A DNA stretch of 39,732 nt from Candidatus Harrisonbacteria bacterium (GTDB lineage Bacteria > Patescibacteriota > Minisyncoccia > UBA6257 > 1-14-0-10-44-23), in NCBI GenBank assembly GCA_023255625.1, contig JAHFLF010000001.1, forward strand, positions 251,233 to 290,964, given 5' to 3'. A program made the position numbers and the translations under genes. Numbering within the stretch: position 1 is the first letter of the stretch; the number at the start of each line of letters is the position of its first letter. Positions 1-7,893 of the stretch are shown here, piece by piece. The notes below the pieces were generated by a model. The model had not been told where the DNA came from, searched no databases, and saw nothing but the letters and a program-made list of their open reading frames with translations.

Positions 1-32
1 GCGATGGAGGCGGCATGCCACAGTAGCTGTGT

Positions 33-123
33 GGTTAATTAGTTAGTTGGTTGCTTAGTTAGTTAGCGGTAATTCTTTTTTCCTGTTTTTCTAAGTAACT
101 AACTAACCAGCTAACCAATTAAC
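33..123. repeat. imperfect inverted repeat of TTAGTTAGTTGG-type units
   Basis: Two arms built from short TTAGTTAG/GGTTAG units (about 33-66 and 91-123) are roughly complementary and lie just past the stop of the PfkB gene. Related microrepeats occur at 4846-4870, 12440-12465, 38980-39010 and inside recG (14017-14048). This looks like slippage-prone intergenic filler that may also act as a 3' end hairpin. No gene is seen in bases 1-133. Confidence 0.6.
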
Positions 124-133
124 TCTTCATCCC

Positions 134-1144
134 CTACATTGTGCTCACCCTATAACTCGCCGGTGCTTTAGCCAAATAATCTAAAAGCTGCTTTTTAGTC
201 AGCAAACCTTTTTGTGCACCGGTGTATCGAACTACGCTCATCGACTCAATTGGAGCCCAAGAGAGGGCCTGTTCCACGGTAAATCCGCTCATTAGTGCGG
301 CGATAAAACCAGTCGAGAAAGCATCTCCTGCTCCAGTTCGCTCGAAAGGCGGCTTTGGATCAGGGTAGGCCGGTACGGTGTATTGGATTGGCGCAGCCGG
401 TCCCGTACCGTCGCTGGCGTAAGCGGCCTCCGGCCCGTCGGTAATAACCACGATCTTTGGGCCGAGCGCGTGCAATCTCTTTGAAAGCGCTTTAATATCT
501 CTTTCTTCAGTAGCTAAAATATGCTGTGCCTCCTCGCGGTTCACAAACAAGACATGAGTCCGTTTATAAATTCGGGCTAATCGTTCTGCCCCTAACTTAA
601 TTTGAAATGTGCCCGGATTAAAACCAATTTTAACAGACGGATGCTGCTCCAGGTAATCTGCGACCTCATCGTGCATGCCCACCGCGCTCTCGGCGATTGA
701 TGAAAAATAAATCCAGTGAGTATCGCCAATAGAGGAAACCGGCACATACTGATAACTATTGTGCTTAATTAAAATAGTCCGTTCGGCACCATAATTTAAA
801 ACAAAGTGATAGTTAGTTGCAACACCCGGATTAACTTTTAAAAATTCCTTGCTGACCCCCTCCTTGTCGTATTGTTCTAGAACCTGCTTACCGAAGAGAT
901 CATCGCCAATACCAGCCACCATTGCTGCTTTGAAGCCAAGCCGCGCTAAACCAACGGCAACATTTGATGCATTACCAACCGCCGGCACAACCTCTAAAGT
1001 TTCGTACGGGATTTTATCGGCAAAAGTCATGCAAATTTCGCACTTGGAGTGATTGATATTGCAATGCACACTCGCCTCATGCAAACGGATAAAAGCATCG
1101 ATAGTTGTGTCGCCGATGCAAACGACATCGTATTTAATGGCCAT
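134..1144 (-). CDS. PfkB-family carbohydrate/nucleoside kinase
   Basis: Sugar or nucleoside kinase of the ribokinase (PfkB) family, 336 residues, predicted cytosolic. The N-terminal strand reads VVCIGDTTIDAF, the substrate-binding glycine region reads VGNASNVAVGLARLG, and the C-terminal signature ERTGAGDAFSTGF carries the catalytic Asp of the GAGD anion hole. A Cys-containing insert (HCNINHSKCEIC, about residues 27-38) departs from textbook ribokinase. The substrate cannot be read from sequence; the pentose-phosphate genes further upstream suggest ribose, a ribonucleoside or a hexose phosphate. The ATG at 1144 has no Shine-Dalgarno, but a TAGAAT box ends 6 bases upstream, so the mRNA may be leaderless. 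Family call is firm, specificity is not. Confidence 0.9.
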   Translation of the reverse strand: MAIKYDVVCIGDTTIDAFIRLHEASVHCNINHSKCEICMTFADKIPYETLEVVPAVGNASNVAVGLARLGFKAAMVAGIGDDLFGKQVLEQYDKEGVSKEFLKVNPGVATNYHFVLNYGAERTILIKHNSYQYVPVSSIGDTHWIYFSSIAESAVGMHDEVADYLEQHPSVKIGFNPGTFQIKLGAERLARIYKRTHVLFVNREEAQHILATEERDIKALSKRLHALGPKIVVITDGPEAAYASDGTGPAAPIQYTVPAYPDPKPPFERTGAGDAFSTGFIAALMSGFTVEQALSWAPIESMSVVRYTGAQKGLLTKKQLLDYLAKAPASYRVSTM

Positions 1145-1150
1145 TACTTT

Positions 1151-1156
1151 ATTCTA
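1151..1156 (-). promoter_or_regulatory. -10 box (TAGAAT) of the PfkB gene
   Basis: TAGAAT on the minus strand ends 6 bases before the ATG, which would place the transcription start on or next to the start codon. No convincing -35 is seen. Confidence 0.5.
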
Positions 1157-1182
1157 TCATAATTGAGTATAAAAACACGCGC

Positions 1183-1211
1183 GCCCGACCGGAGATCTTC
1201 TCCAATCGGGC
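1183..1211 (-). terminator. intrinsic terminator of the 1247-2278 gene
   Basis: Hairpin with GCCCGA..TCGGGC ends and an inner GGAGA/TCTCC pairing. On the minus strand it is followed a few bases later by GTGTTTTTATACT. It separates the high-GC gene from the PfkB gene. Confidence 0.7.
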
Positions 1212-1246
1212 TGCGGCGCTTGCCCTAGAATTATTTCCGACTAATT

Positions 1247-2278
1247 CTATTGCGTACTGACAAATGTTGCTGCGGAGCTCTTGCGGGCCCACTCTATGTG
1301 CTGGCGGATCCTGATCGCCGCAATCGGCATCTTGATCCATGTATGGAAGAACGCGTTCTTCGCCGCCTCCCTGCGGAAAAGCGCAACATCGTGATCCTCT
1401 TCGCTGATGAACTGCCCAGAAACGGCAAGATGCTCAAGAAGCTCTCCGGGATACTCGAATGCCGGCTCTGCAACGACGGAATGACCGTTCCCGTTTCCAT
1501 TTGCTCCGGCGGAAACCGCTTCCGGTTCGGCCACAGGAACTGGCTGCGGTGGAACCTTCTTTGACCGGCAACTCGGCCGGCTCTTCTGTGCTGACACAGC
1601 GACAGCCCGAGCAGCCAGTTCTTGGGCTATCTGGCGGCTCGCCAAGACATCCAGCAGCCGAAGAATCTGCTCCATCGGCTCCCGACATCCGGCTTTCTCC
1701 CTCATCTCCAGATACTTCAGCCAACGAACAATCTTCCGTATCGACTCTAGTTCAACGCGAAAGCCCAATGCTGTGAGCCGAGCCCTGATCCGGTCTACGG
1801 CACCGGCTTCAGAGAGTCCAGTGAGTTCTGGGAACTGATCCGCTATGAAACTCTCAAGATCCTCCGAAGACATCTTCGTCCACTTCTTCGGTGCCGGCTT
1901 TTGACGGCCGACAACCGTGACGGTCACATGGGGCGTCTGCGCCCAACGAGCCATGAACTCTTCGAGCAGCGGCCGCATCTCCGACTCTAGATCTTCAAGC
2001 GAGCAGCTCACAGTCGGGACGCCGGGAGATACACAACCGCTTAGGTCCATGTACATCTGATCGCCAATGCCCGCAAAGATCACGCACTTGAAACGCGTAC
2101 CGGCGAGCGACTCCGCGAGACCGCGATCACTGGGCGTGAAAAGTGCGACAACTGTACGACGGAGCCAGTCGACTTCCCGGCCACACGCCGGGACGACAAC
2201 TGCAATTTGAGAACCCTGGATGCTCGCATCCAGGGACTTGAAAACTCTGGCGAGTCTTCTGCGCTGGTTAGCGTCCAT
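1247..2278 (-). CDS. high-GC orphan protein A
   Basis: Protein of 343 residues that I do not recognise. The N-terminal half looks like an alpha/beta domain (QIAVVVPACGREVDWLRR, then RFKCVIFAGIGDQMYMDL and HVTVTVVGRQ). A helical middle (SSEDLESFIADQFPELTG onward) follows, then a Pro/Ala/Gly-rich linker including GANGNGNGHSV, then a helical C-terminus. There is no signal peptide or membrane segment. I chose the ATG at 2278 because a sigma70-like promoter (TTGACC-17-TATTGT, 2313-2341) lies just upstream and leaves a leader of about 28 bases with an AGGGA ribosome site. The frame stays open to 2443, where an ATG follows AAGGAGGAAA, so a longer form is possible. Its GC-rich codons differ strongly from the PfkB gene beside it. 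Confidence 0.75.
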   Translation of the reverse strand: MDANQRRRLARVFKSLDASIQGSQIAVVVPACGREVDWLRRTVVALFTPSDRGLAESLAGTRFKCVIFAGIGDQMYMDLSGCVSPGVPTVSCSLEDLESEMRPLLEEFMARWAQTPHVTVTVVGRQKPAPKKWTKMSSEDLESFIADQFPELTGLSEAGAVDRIRARLTALGFRVELESIRKIVRWLKYLEMREKAGCREPMEQILRLLDVLASRQIAQELAARAVAVSAQKSRPSCRSKKVPPQPVPVAEPEAVSAGANGNGNGHSVVAEPAFEYPGELLEHLAVSGQFISEEDHDVALFRREAAKNAFFHTWIKMPIAAIRIRQHIEWARKSSAATFVSTQ

Positions 2279-2312
2279 GATTCCCTGCTCTTTCTGGGGT
2301 GTACCCATATTC

Positions 2313-2341
2313 ACAATATCCTTTAGTGCACAACTGGTCAA
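2313..2341 (-). promoter_or_regulatory. sigma70-like promoter of orphan A
   Basis: Minus strand TTGACC, 17-base spacer, TATTGT. It lies just after the terminator hairpin that follows gene B, so gene A appears to have its own transcription unit. Confidence 0.65.
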
Positions 2342-2360
2342 TTTTTTAATATTAAAAGAA

Positions 2361-2392
2361 CACCCGCCGTCGGCTTTTGGCCTAGGCGGGTG
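2361..2392 (-). terminator. terminator between orphan B and orphan A
   Basis: CACCCGCC/GGCGGGTG stem with an inner GCC/GGC pairing, followed on the minus strand by TTCTTTTAAT. It lies downstream of gene B and upstream of the gene A promoter. It also falls inside the optional in-frame N-terminal extension of gene A. Confidence 0.65.
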
Positions 2393-2466
2393 AACAAAAG
2401 ATTGGTTTTTATTTTTAGGGAGGGCTCTTTCTTGCGCCTCCATTTTCCTCCTTCCGTTGTGACTGT

Positions 2467-3624
2467 CTAGGACTTCGGCCTATTCATCTTCGCGCGGCCC
2501 TTTGCGTTGGAGATGATCTGCGCGATCCCAGTCGGCTTGAACTTCAGCCCCTGCTTCCGTGCAAACCTCTTCAGCGTCTTCGGCCCCAACCTGTCCTGCG
2601 ACAGGAGCCAGTCAGCCAGCTGTCCGATCTTCTCGAACTTCGGCGGAGTCATCTTCGGCTTGGCTTGCCGCGTCTTCACCTTGACCAGCTTCGGCGATTC
2701 CACCACCCGCGGCCGTTGCGGCGACTTACCGGCTACGACAACCTTCTCCTCCGAACGACCCTTGAGCCGGTCAACCCTCCTCTCAAGCTGACGAATCCTG
2801 CGCTTGGCATCCTTCAGCGCCTCCCTGTACTCATCGGCCTTAGCACCCCTGCGAGAATCGGCGGCAAACTTCGCCAACTCATCTGCGAAATTCGCGCGAC
2901 CCTCCTCGATCGCCTGCTGCTTTGCAGCTTCAATGTCTCTGCCGATCTCTGCGATCCGCGCTTCGAGTCCCGCGATCTGGACCTGCGCGTCCTCTGCTCT
3001 GCCCTCGGCAGCGTCCTTCGCAAGTCGAAGCACCCTCTCCTCTTCACGCATGCGCTCGACTGAACGGGCGAGCTCGTCGCGCTGCGCAACTGCCGCCGCG
3101 CATTCTGCACGAGACACCCGCGCCCCCTCTTCGCTGGCCCGACACCGCCGCTCCAGCTCCTCACATTCCAGCGCCTTGGCGGCAAGCGCTTCTTGAACCT
3201 CCTGCCAGCAAACGAGCGCCTCGGCGTAATCGCCTACTGCCTGTCGGACATCATTGCGCAGAATTTCCGCCGCGTTGAGAACTGGACTCGCCGCCGATTC
3301 ATTCGGCAGCGCTGGCAGCCCAACCATGCGCCGAATCCTGACCTCAACAGCCAGCTCGCTCGAGAGAGGGAAGACGGTGGTGTCTCCTCGCTCTTGAGCG
3401 GCGTGCTTGAGCTCCCTGAAGCGCCCCTGACTGACCGCGCCAGCTATCGGGTGGATGAACCTGATATTCCCCGAGGGAATCCCTCCTTTCAATCTACCGG
3501 CAAGCTCCTCCTTCCCAACTGCAAGCACCAGTTCGTGCGAGGGCATACTGCCCAACGAACGATCTTTCGCGGTGCCAGGCACCCAGTGCCGACCACCACT
3601 ACTACTACGATCATTTATGGACAT
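2467..3624 (-). CDS. high-GC orphan protein B, long coiled coil
   Basis: Protein of 385 residues, not recognised. Residues 1-110 look globular (HELVLAVGKEELAGRLKGG, then VRIRRMVGLPALP). About residues 115-300 are an Ala/Glu/Arg-rich heptad-like helix typical of a coiled coil. A basic Lys/Pro linker follows, then a small helical C-terminal domain (IGQLADWLLSQDRLGPKTLK). No signal peptide. The basic tail and helical domain could bind nucleic acid, which is speculation. Start ATG 3624 is preceded by GGGAGGGAGCA. The promoter is near 3707-3724 and a leader hairpin (about 3657-3690) lies between. It is followed by orphan A, probably as a separate unit. Confidence 0.75.
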   Translation of the reverse strand: MSINDRSSSGGRHWVPGTAKDRSLGSMPSHELVLAVGKEELAGRLKGGIPSGNIRFIHPIAGAVSQGRFRELKHAAQERGDTTVFPLSSELAVEVRIRRMVGLPALPNESAASPVLNAAEILRNDVRQAVGDYAEALVCWQEVQEALAAKALECEELERRCRASEEGARVSRAECAAAVAQRDELARSVERMREEERVLRLAKDAAEGRAEDAQVQIAGLEARIAEIGRDIEAAKQQAIEEGRANFADELAKFAADSRRGAKADEYREALKDAKRRIRQLERRVDRLKGRSEEKVVVAGKSPQRPRVVESPKLVKVKTRQAKPKMTPPKFEKIGQLADWLLSQDRLGPKTLKRFARKQGLKFKPTGIAQIISNAKGRAKMNRPKS

Positions 3625-3657
3625 TGCTCCCTCCCAGGAACCTTTTTTGACCTGATA

Positions 3658-3689
3658 TCGAAAATCGCCGTACGCAGGCGAATTTTCGT
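3658..3689 (-). other. 5' leader hairpin of orphan B
   Basis: CGAAAATTCGCC and GGCGATTTTCG pair with one bulge in the leader between the promoter and the ribosome site. It could stabilise or attenuate the transcript. Confidence 0.45.
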
Positions 3690-3706
3690 TTTCATATTCT
3701 AAAACT

Positions 3707-3724
3707 ATTATAGCAAAAAGTCAA
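3707..3724 (-). promoter_or_regulatory. promoter of orphan B (extended -10)
   Basis: Minus strand TTGACT followed closely by TTGCTATAAT, a perfect TATAAT with a TGn extension. The TTGACT is too near to serve as a normal -35; an extended -10 promoter is the better reading. Confidence 0.55.
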
Positions 3725-3750
3725 ATTATCAAGTAAGTGCAACGGCCCAG

Positions 3751-3822
3751 CCAATCCAAACTTCCCGTCATAGGGAGCAGTAAAAGGTATCCCTGCTCAT
3801 CTTGACGGGAAGTTTGGATTGG
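3751..3822. repeat. 72-base nested inverted repeat at the 3' end of the transketolase C gene
   Basis: Perfect 20-base terminal arms (3751-3770 and 3803-3822) enclose a shorter inner inverted pair (GAGCAG/CTGCTC). It starts 14 bases past the tktC stop. It could be a terminator, a small palindromic mobile element, or both. No coding potential. Confidence 0.75.
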
Positions 3823-3836
3823 AATAAACAAAGATT

Positions 3837-4841
3837 CTACCCCCGAATAGAAATCCTGCGCTCTGCCGCTCGCCGGACCGCCGCGATAATCGCCGAAACA
3901 TCCATGCCATATTTCTCCATCAGTTGAGCCGGCGTGCCACTCTCGCCAAAAGTATTTTGCATACCAATAAATTCCATTGGTGTCGGTAATTTTTTTGCCA
4001 AAACCTCCGCGACCGCGCCGCCAAGCCCGCCCATCACCTGGTGCTCCTCAATCGTCACCACCGCGCCGCATTTTGCCACAACCGCCAATAAAGTTTTTTC
4101 GTCTAATGGTTTAATCGTGTGCATATTCAAAACTACAACCTCCAATTTTTGCTTTTGCAATTCCTTGGCTGCAAGCAATGCGTTGTGTAAAAGCGGCCCG
4201 CAGCCAATAATGACAACCTGCGGTTTTTTGCCCTGCCAAAGAATCTGCGCGATCCCGGGGACAAAAGGCGTTTTTTCAGTAGTAAACACCGGCGTCTTTC
4301 CTCGTCCGAAGCGCAAATAGACCGGGCCGACAATCCGCGCAGCGGCAACTGTTGCTTTGCGCGCTTCAATTGCATCGCAGGGCACAATCACCCGCATATT
4401 GGCCATCACTCGCATTGTCGCAATGTCCTCAATCGCCTGATGCGTAGCGCCGTCAGGGCCGACTGAAATGCCGGCGTGATGTCCGGCGATTTTTACATTC
4501 GCGTCATTGTAAGAAATTGTTGTGCGAATCTGCTCCCAATTCCGGCCCGGCGAAAAAGTCGCATAAGAAGCAATAAAAGGAATCTTGCCGGAGACGGCCA
4601 GCCCGGCGGCAACCGTGGCCATATTTTGTTCGGCCACGCCCAGCTCAAAAAATCTGTCTGGAAACTCTTTTTCAAAAAAATTCGAGCGAGTTGATTCGCT
4701 TAGATCGGCCGTCAGAGCAACTACGCGCGGGTTAGCCCGCCCGGCCAAAACGATCCCCTCCCCGTAGCCGTCGCGGGTTGGCCGCTGGCTAATTTCCGGG
4801 GTAAATAGACTGTCGCTTAAGTGTGCCTCTTTATGTATCAT
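3837..4841 (-). CDS. transketolase, C-terminal subunit
   Basis: Pyrimidine-binding plus C-terminal half of a split transketolase, 334 residues. It should pair with the product of 4879-5766 to form the thiamine diphosphate enzyme of the non-oxidative pentose phosphate pathway. Visible signatures are VALTADLSEST near the N-terminus, FFELGVAEQNMATVAAGLA with the catalytic Glu, FIASYATF, and the C-terminal VVTIEEHQVMGGLGGAVAE. Length is typical of the C subunit. The ATG at 4841 lies in a TTAGTTAA-type repeat with no clear ribosome site and 37 bases after tktN. An alternative reading as a DXS-like subunit is less likely because of the N-subunit partner. Confidence 0.93.
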   Translation of the reverse strand: MIHKEAHLSDSLFTPEISQRPTRDGYGEGIVLAGRANPRVVALTADLSESTRSNFFEKEFPDRFFELGVAEQNMATVAAGLAVSGKIPFIASYATFSPGRNWEQIRTTISYNDANVKIAGHHAGISVGPDGATHQAIEDIATMRVMANMRVIVPCDAIEARKATVAAARIVGPVYLRFGRGKTPVFTTEKTPFVPGIAQILWQGKKPQVVIIGCGPLLHNALLAAKELQKQKLEVVVLNMHTIKPLDEKTLLAVVAKCGAVVTIEEHQVMGGLGGAVAEVLAKKLPTPMEFIGMQNTFGESGTPAQLMEKYGMDVSAIIAAVRRAAERRISIRG

Positions 4842-4878
4842 GATTTAACTAATTAACTGACTAACCGATAACCGACAA

Positions 4879-5766
4879 CTATTCTAGGTGATGGCACTCA
4901 ATCGATCCGCCCAGAGTGCGTAAACTGCGCAAGGCATCCCGCTCCTGTTCTTTCTTCGGCGGCTCACCCGGCATATCCATAATGCCCGGCGGGTTGCCGT
5001 GCCATTTGTAATCGTTCTCCATGTAATCAACGCCCTTGCCCGGAATAGTGTGCGCAATAATGACCGTCGGCTTTTCGTAAATCGCCTTGGCCTCATTTAC
5101 GGCCGCAACAAATGCGGGAATGTCATGCCCATTTACCTCGAGCACATGCCAGTTGAAGGCCTCGTATTTTTCTCGTAGCGGCTCAAGCGGCATTATGTCT
5201 TCAGTATAACCGTCAATCTGAATATTATTGCGATCAATCACTGCGGTTAGATTATGCAGTTTTAATTTACCGGCCAGCATGACCGCCTCCCAAATATTGC
5301 CCTCATTGTGCTCGCCGTCAGAAAGTAAGGCATAAGTTCGATATGTTTTTTTGTCCATCCGTGCAGCCAGAGCCACGCCGATTGCCTGGGACAGACCCGA
5401 GCCAAGCGGCCCGGAGGTGGTTTCAATTCCCGGCAAAGATCCACGATGCGGATGGCCCTGCAAACGAGAATTTAATTTACGCAAAGTTAGCAGTTCCTGA
5501 ACCGGAAAATATCCGGCGTGCGCCAGGGTTACATATTGAACCGGACAGATATGCCCGTTACTCAAAATCAAACGATCGCGATCAGCCCAGGTTGGTTGTT
5601 TTGGCTTGTGCGCTAAAATATGGAAGTAGAAAGCCGTAAAAATATCGGCCATCCCGAGCGGCCCGGCACTGTGGCCACTACCGGCTTCAACCAAAGTCTC
5701 GATAATGTTGGCGCGAATAGCATTGGCCTCGAGCTCCATCTGTTTTATTTTAGTGGTGGTCAGCAT
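4879..5766 (-). CDS. transketolase, N-terminal subunit
   Basis: Thiamine-diphosphate-binding half of the split transketolase, 295 residues. Motifs: VEAGSGHSAGPLGMADIF near residue 30, LSNGHICPVQYVTLA, and the ThDP/metal motif LSDGEHNEGNIWEAVMLAG ending in DRNNIQIDG. AHTIPGKGVDYMEN is the conserved region before the subunit break. Together with tktC, the Rpe-like protein and RpiB it makes a nearly complete non-oxidative branch; no transaldolase is seen here. A TATACT box ends 7 bases before the ATG and no Shine-Dalgarno is present, so it may be transcribed leaderless as well as from the upstream genes. Confidence 0.93.
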   Translation of the reverse strand: MLTTTKIKQMELEANAIRANIIETLVEAGSGHSAGPLGMADIFTAFYFHILAHKPKQPTWADRDRLILSNGHICPVQYVTLAHAGYFPVQELLTLRKLNSRLQGHPHRGSLPGIETTSGPLGSGLSQAIGVALAARMDKKTYRTYALLSDGEHNEGNIWEAVMLAGKLKLHNLTAVIDRNNIQIDGYTEDIMPLEPLREKYEAFNWHVLEVNGHDIPAFVAAVNEAKAIYEKPTVIIAHTIPGKGVDYMENDYKWHGNPPGIMDMPGEPPKKEQERDALRSLRTLGGSIECHHLE

Positions 5767-5773
5767 TATATCA

Positions 5774-5779
5774 AGTATA
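5774..5779 (-). promoter_or_regulatory. -10 box (TATACT) of tktN
   Basis: TATACT ends 7 bases before the ATG at 5766, in the short gap after the Rpe-like gene. It suggests an internal leaderless start. Confidence 0.45.
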
Positions 5780-5793
5780 TCACGGTAAGATCT

Positions 5794-6435
5794 CTACAAC
5801 TGCTGAAATTGCTTGAACATTACAGCAGGATCGCTTGATTCCCACAATGCCGAACTAACCGAAAAACGCGTTGCTCCTGCGGCGATGCATCGTCTGGCCA
5901 CTTCGAGCGTCACTCCGCCATCTACGCTTATAGGCAATGCCGGGAAAGCAGCGCGCAGAGCGGCAATTTTCCCGATCTGCTCTTCTTTAAAAACCTGGCC
6001 CGATAAACCAGGAGAAACTGCAAGCACATGACAACCGGCGAACAATTCTAGATAAGGAATAGCGTGATCAGCAGAGGTCTCTGGGGCGATCCCTAGTACC
6101 ACCGGAACTTTCTTTTCTTCACACATCTGCACGATCGCTTCTACCGAAGTAATCGTCTCTAGGTGAACAATCAAACGGTTGATCCCGGCCGCAAGCCAGA
6201 GCGGCGCAGCCAACTCCGGCTCACGCACCATCAGGTGCAGCTCAATCTTTAAATCCGGGCCAACGAGTGCCCGCAGCCGCGCATGATCCCGCCAGGTCGC
6301 GTAACCGCCGGTAAATCCCCCGTCCGCAACATCAATACTCACCCAACCATCCTTACCAACTAATTCAGTAGCGGCGGCGGCTCGCTGCGCTACACAGCGC
6401 TCATCATCACAGTTAATAACCGGTAAAATTTCCAT
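5794..6435 (-). CDS. ribulose-phosphate 3-epimerase-like protein
   Basis: TIM-barrel protein of 213 residues resembling Rpe, which interconverts ribulose-5-phosphate and xylulose-5-phosphate. Conserved features are IDVADGGF (equivalent to the HxDxMDG region), ELHLMVREPE with the metal His, VLAVSPGLSGQ and the phosphate loop SVDGGV with the catalytic Asp. The first metal-binding His of classical Rpe is replaced by Ser (WVSID), so metal use or activity may differ. It sits 9 bases after rpiB and 27 bases before tktN, which supports a role in the same pathway. A TAAATA box lies just before the ATG; no ribosome site is seen. Confidence 0.8.
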   Translation of the reverse strand: MEILPVINCDDERCVAQRAAAATELVGKDGWVSIDVADGGFTGGYATWRDHARLRALVGPDLKIELHLMVREPELAAPLWLAAGINRLIVHLETITSVEAIVQMCEEKKVPVVLGIAPETSADHAIPYLELFAGCHVLAVSPGLSGQVFKEEQIGKIAALRAAFPALPISVDGGVTLEVARRCIAAGATRFSVSSALWESSDPAVMFKQFQQL

Positions 6436-6444
6436 AAAAAATAT

Positions 6445-6927
6445 TTAAAACTTTCCGATCCGGCGGATATGCCGTTCTGCTCCGCTAAAAGGTGTCTCCA
6501 AAAAAATCCCGACCGCCTTAAACAGATCATCTTTGCTGACAAATCGCGCGCCAATCGATAACATATTTGCGTCATTATGCTGCCTCTCCAGTTTTACAAT
6601 TTCAAAAATATTGTCGCTGGTATGCCCCTCAATATCCACCGGTATCTTGGGCTGCATCGGCCCGTAAAATACAGCGCAGCGCACGCCCTTATAGCGATTT
6701 GCCGCCATGGCCTCGCCCTGGCCGGAGCCACCGATGACAATCCCCTTGCTTCCGGTATCTTGACTGACTAATTTGGCTTGCTTGCTAACAAAATCTGGAT
6801 AGTCGTCTACCGGCTCGTATAAAAAAGCACCGCAGTCAATAAATTTATACTGTTCTTTTTCCAAATATTTTTTCAGTTCTTCTTTCAGTTTGTATCCGGC
6901 GTGATCTGCGGCAACGTAGATGGTCAT
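6445..6927 (-). CDS. rpiB: ribose-5-phosphate isomerase B
   Basis: LacAB/RpiB family isomerase of 160 residues for ribose-5-phosphate and ribulose-5-phosphate. The N-terminal YVAADHAGYKLKEELKKYL is diagnostic. The active loop reads IVIGGSGQGEAMAANRY: the catalytic Cys of the E. coli type is Gly and a Glu follows, as in the mycobacterial RpiB type where Glu is the base. It heads the rpiB-rpe-tktN-tktC cluster. A TATACT box ends 6 bases before the ATG with no Shine-Dalgarno, suggesting a leaderless mRNA. Confidence 0.92.
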   Translation of the reverse strand: MTIYVAADHAGYKLKEELKKYLEKEQYKFIDCGAFLYEPVDDYPDFVSKQAKLVSQDTGSKGIVIGGSGQGEAMAANRYKGVRCAVFYGPMQPKIPVDIEGHTSDNIFEIVKLERQHNDANMLSIGARFVSKDDLFKAVGIFLETPFSGAERHIRRIGKF

Positions 6928-6933
6928 GCCGTA

Positions 6934-6939
6934 AGTATA
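6934..6939 (-). promoter_or_regulatory. -10 box (TATACT) of rpiB
   Basis: TATACT ends 6 bases before the ATG at 6927. No clear -35. It is the likely main promoter of the pentose-phosphate cluster. Confidence 0.55.
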
Positions 6940-7001
6940 TCACTTTCCAATAGCCCGGTTGATTGTAAAAGCCAAATATAAGTATATCAAAAAGTAAGAC
7001 G

Positions 7002-7023
7002 GCCGGTCGCTTGCGCGACCGGC
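7002..7023 (-). terminator. intrinsic terminator of orphan C
   Basis: Nine-base arms (GCCGGTCGC/GCGACCGGC) with a four-base loop, followed on the minus strand by CGTCTTACTTTTTG. The core CGGTCGCTTGCGCGACCG is shared exactly with the terminator at 25439-25464. Confidence 0.8.
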
Positions 7024-7064
7024 TGAATGCGACTGACAAGGTAACGAGGGGTGAGGTTGAAGGG

Positions 7065-7805
7065 TTAGGAGGCCTTCTTCCCCCTCCTGACTGAACGAAC
7101 ACGCAGGTGCGGGCGGTGATCGCTGACGCTGCACCAGCCAGCGCACACGCCCACCCGACGATTCGCCGCACCGAAGCCCACGCCCGGGACGCTACTGCCG
7201 CCGCGGCTACGGGAACCGGCGCACAGCGTCACATTAACTTCGTCCAGGTGCCGCCCGTGCTGCTGGAAGTAGAGGCCCTCGTGAATGAGCCGCTCCTCCA
7301 CCGTCTCGCAGTCGGTCTGCTCGAAGCCAGTGGCCGGACGGTCCTGATTCTCCTCATCCGCCTCCGGCCGATCGCGGACCCAGACAGCGTAATCCTCGTC
7401 GGTGCTACGCACCGACACGATGGCCGCATCGAGATCGTCGTGCGAACGCCAGAGCGTGTCAGGCCCGCACTGACGCTGCAACGACTCATAGCCACGATTC
7501 GGCCTCATGCCAGCGGCCACGAAGAGAAGTCGGTCGAAACCCGGCTCCCGCTCCGGCATCACACGGATGATCCGCTCCGGCGTGACCGGCATGTCGAGCC
7601 CAGAGAACAGCCGGTACCAGCGAATGGTGCGGGCAATCTGCATGTCGGTTGCCATGCCGAGCGGCAGAGTCGCCGCGTAGACACGGGCTGCGATCTCGGG
7701 ATCGGCACCGATCGAGCAGAACTCGTCGACCGTGCAACCGACACCTTCGAGAACCGCCAGAACCGCGTCACGACGAGCCTCCTCAAGACTGACCAGGTGA
7801 CCCAT
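7065..7805 (-). CDS. high-GC orphan protein C
   Basis: Protein of 246 residues with no assigned function. Two halves can be seen: residues 1-95 are helical (MGHLVSLEEARRDAVLAVLE) and residues 95-246 contain AVWVRDRPEADEEN, ERLIHEGLYFQQHGRHLDE and NVTLCAGSRSRGGSSVPGV. From memory the second half resembles a family of hypothetical proteins recurring in Parcubacteria genomes with the pattern WVRD-EADEEN...YF-HLD-NVTLCSGSR-G-VP; I cannot verify this here. There is no signal peptide. I chose ATG 7805 because GAAAGGGG lies 4 bases upstream; an upstream ATG at 7841 has no such site. Its promoter is at 7894-7922 and a GC-rich structured leader lies between. Sample GC is high: 41 of 60 bases at 7201-7260. 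Confidence 0.75.
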   Translation of the reverse strand: MGHLVSLEEARRDAVLAVLEGVGCTVDEFCSIGADPEIAARVYAATLPLGMATDMQIARTIRWYRLFSGLDMPVTPERIIRVMPEREPGFDRLLFVAAGMRPNRGYESLQRQCGPDTLWRSHDDLDAAIVSVRSTDEDYAVWVRDRPEADEENQDRPATGFEQTDCETVEERLIHEGLYFQQHGRHLDEVNVTLCAGSRSRGGSSVPGVGFGAANRRVGVCAGWCSVSDHRPHLRVRSVRRGKKAS

Positions 7806-7893
7806 GGGGCCCCTTTCTTGCGCCAAGGGCGCTGCAAACATGCCGGAATGCTGTCCGGCGGCAGGCCTCCCGCCGTGCGGGAAACATATATGT

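Noticed and set aside
33-123. CRISPR-like appearance of the TTAGTTAG units
   Set aside because: Units are short and degenerate, and there are no spacers of constant length and no cas genes nearby.
2665-3196. Several overlapping plus-strand frames opposite orphan B
   Set aside because: Low-complexity Ser/Ala/Arg-rich translations typical of the complement of a coiled-coil gene.
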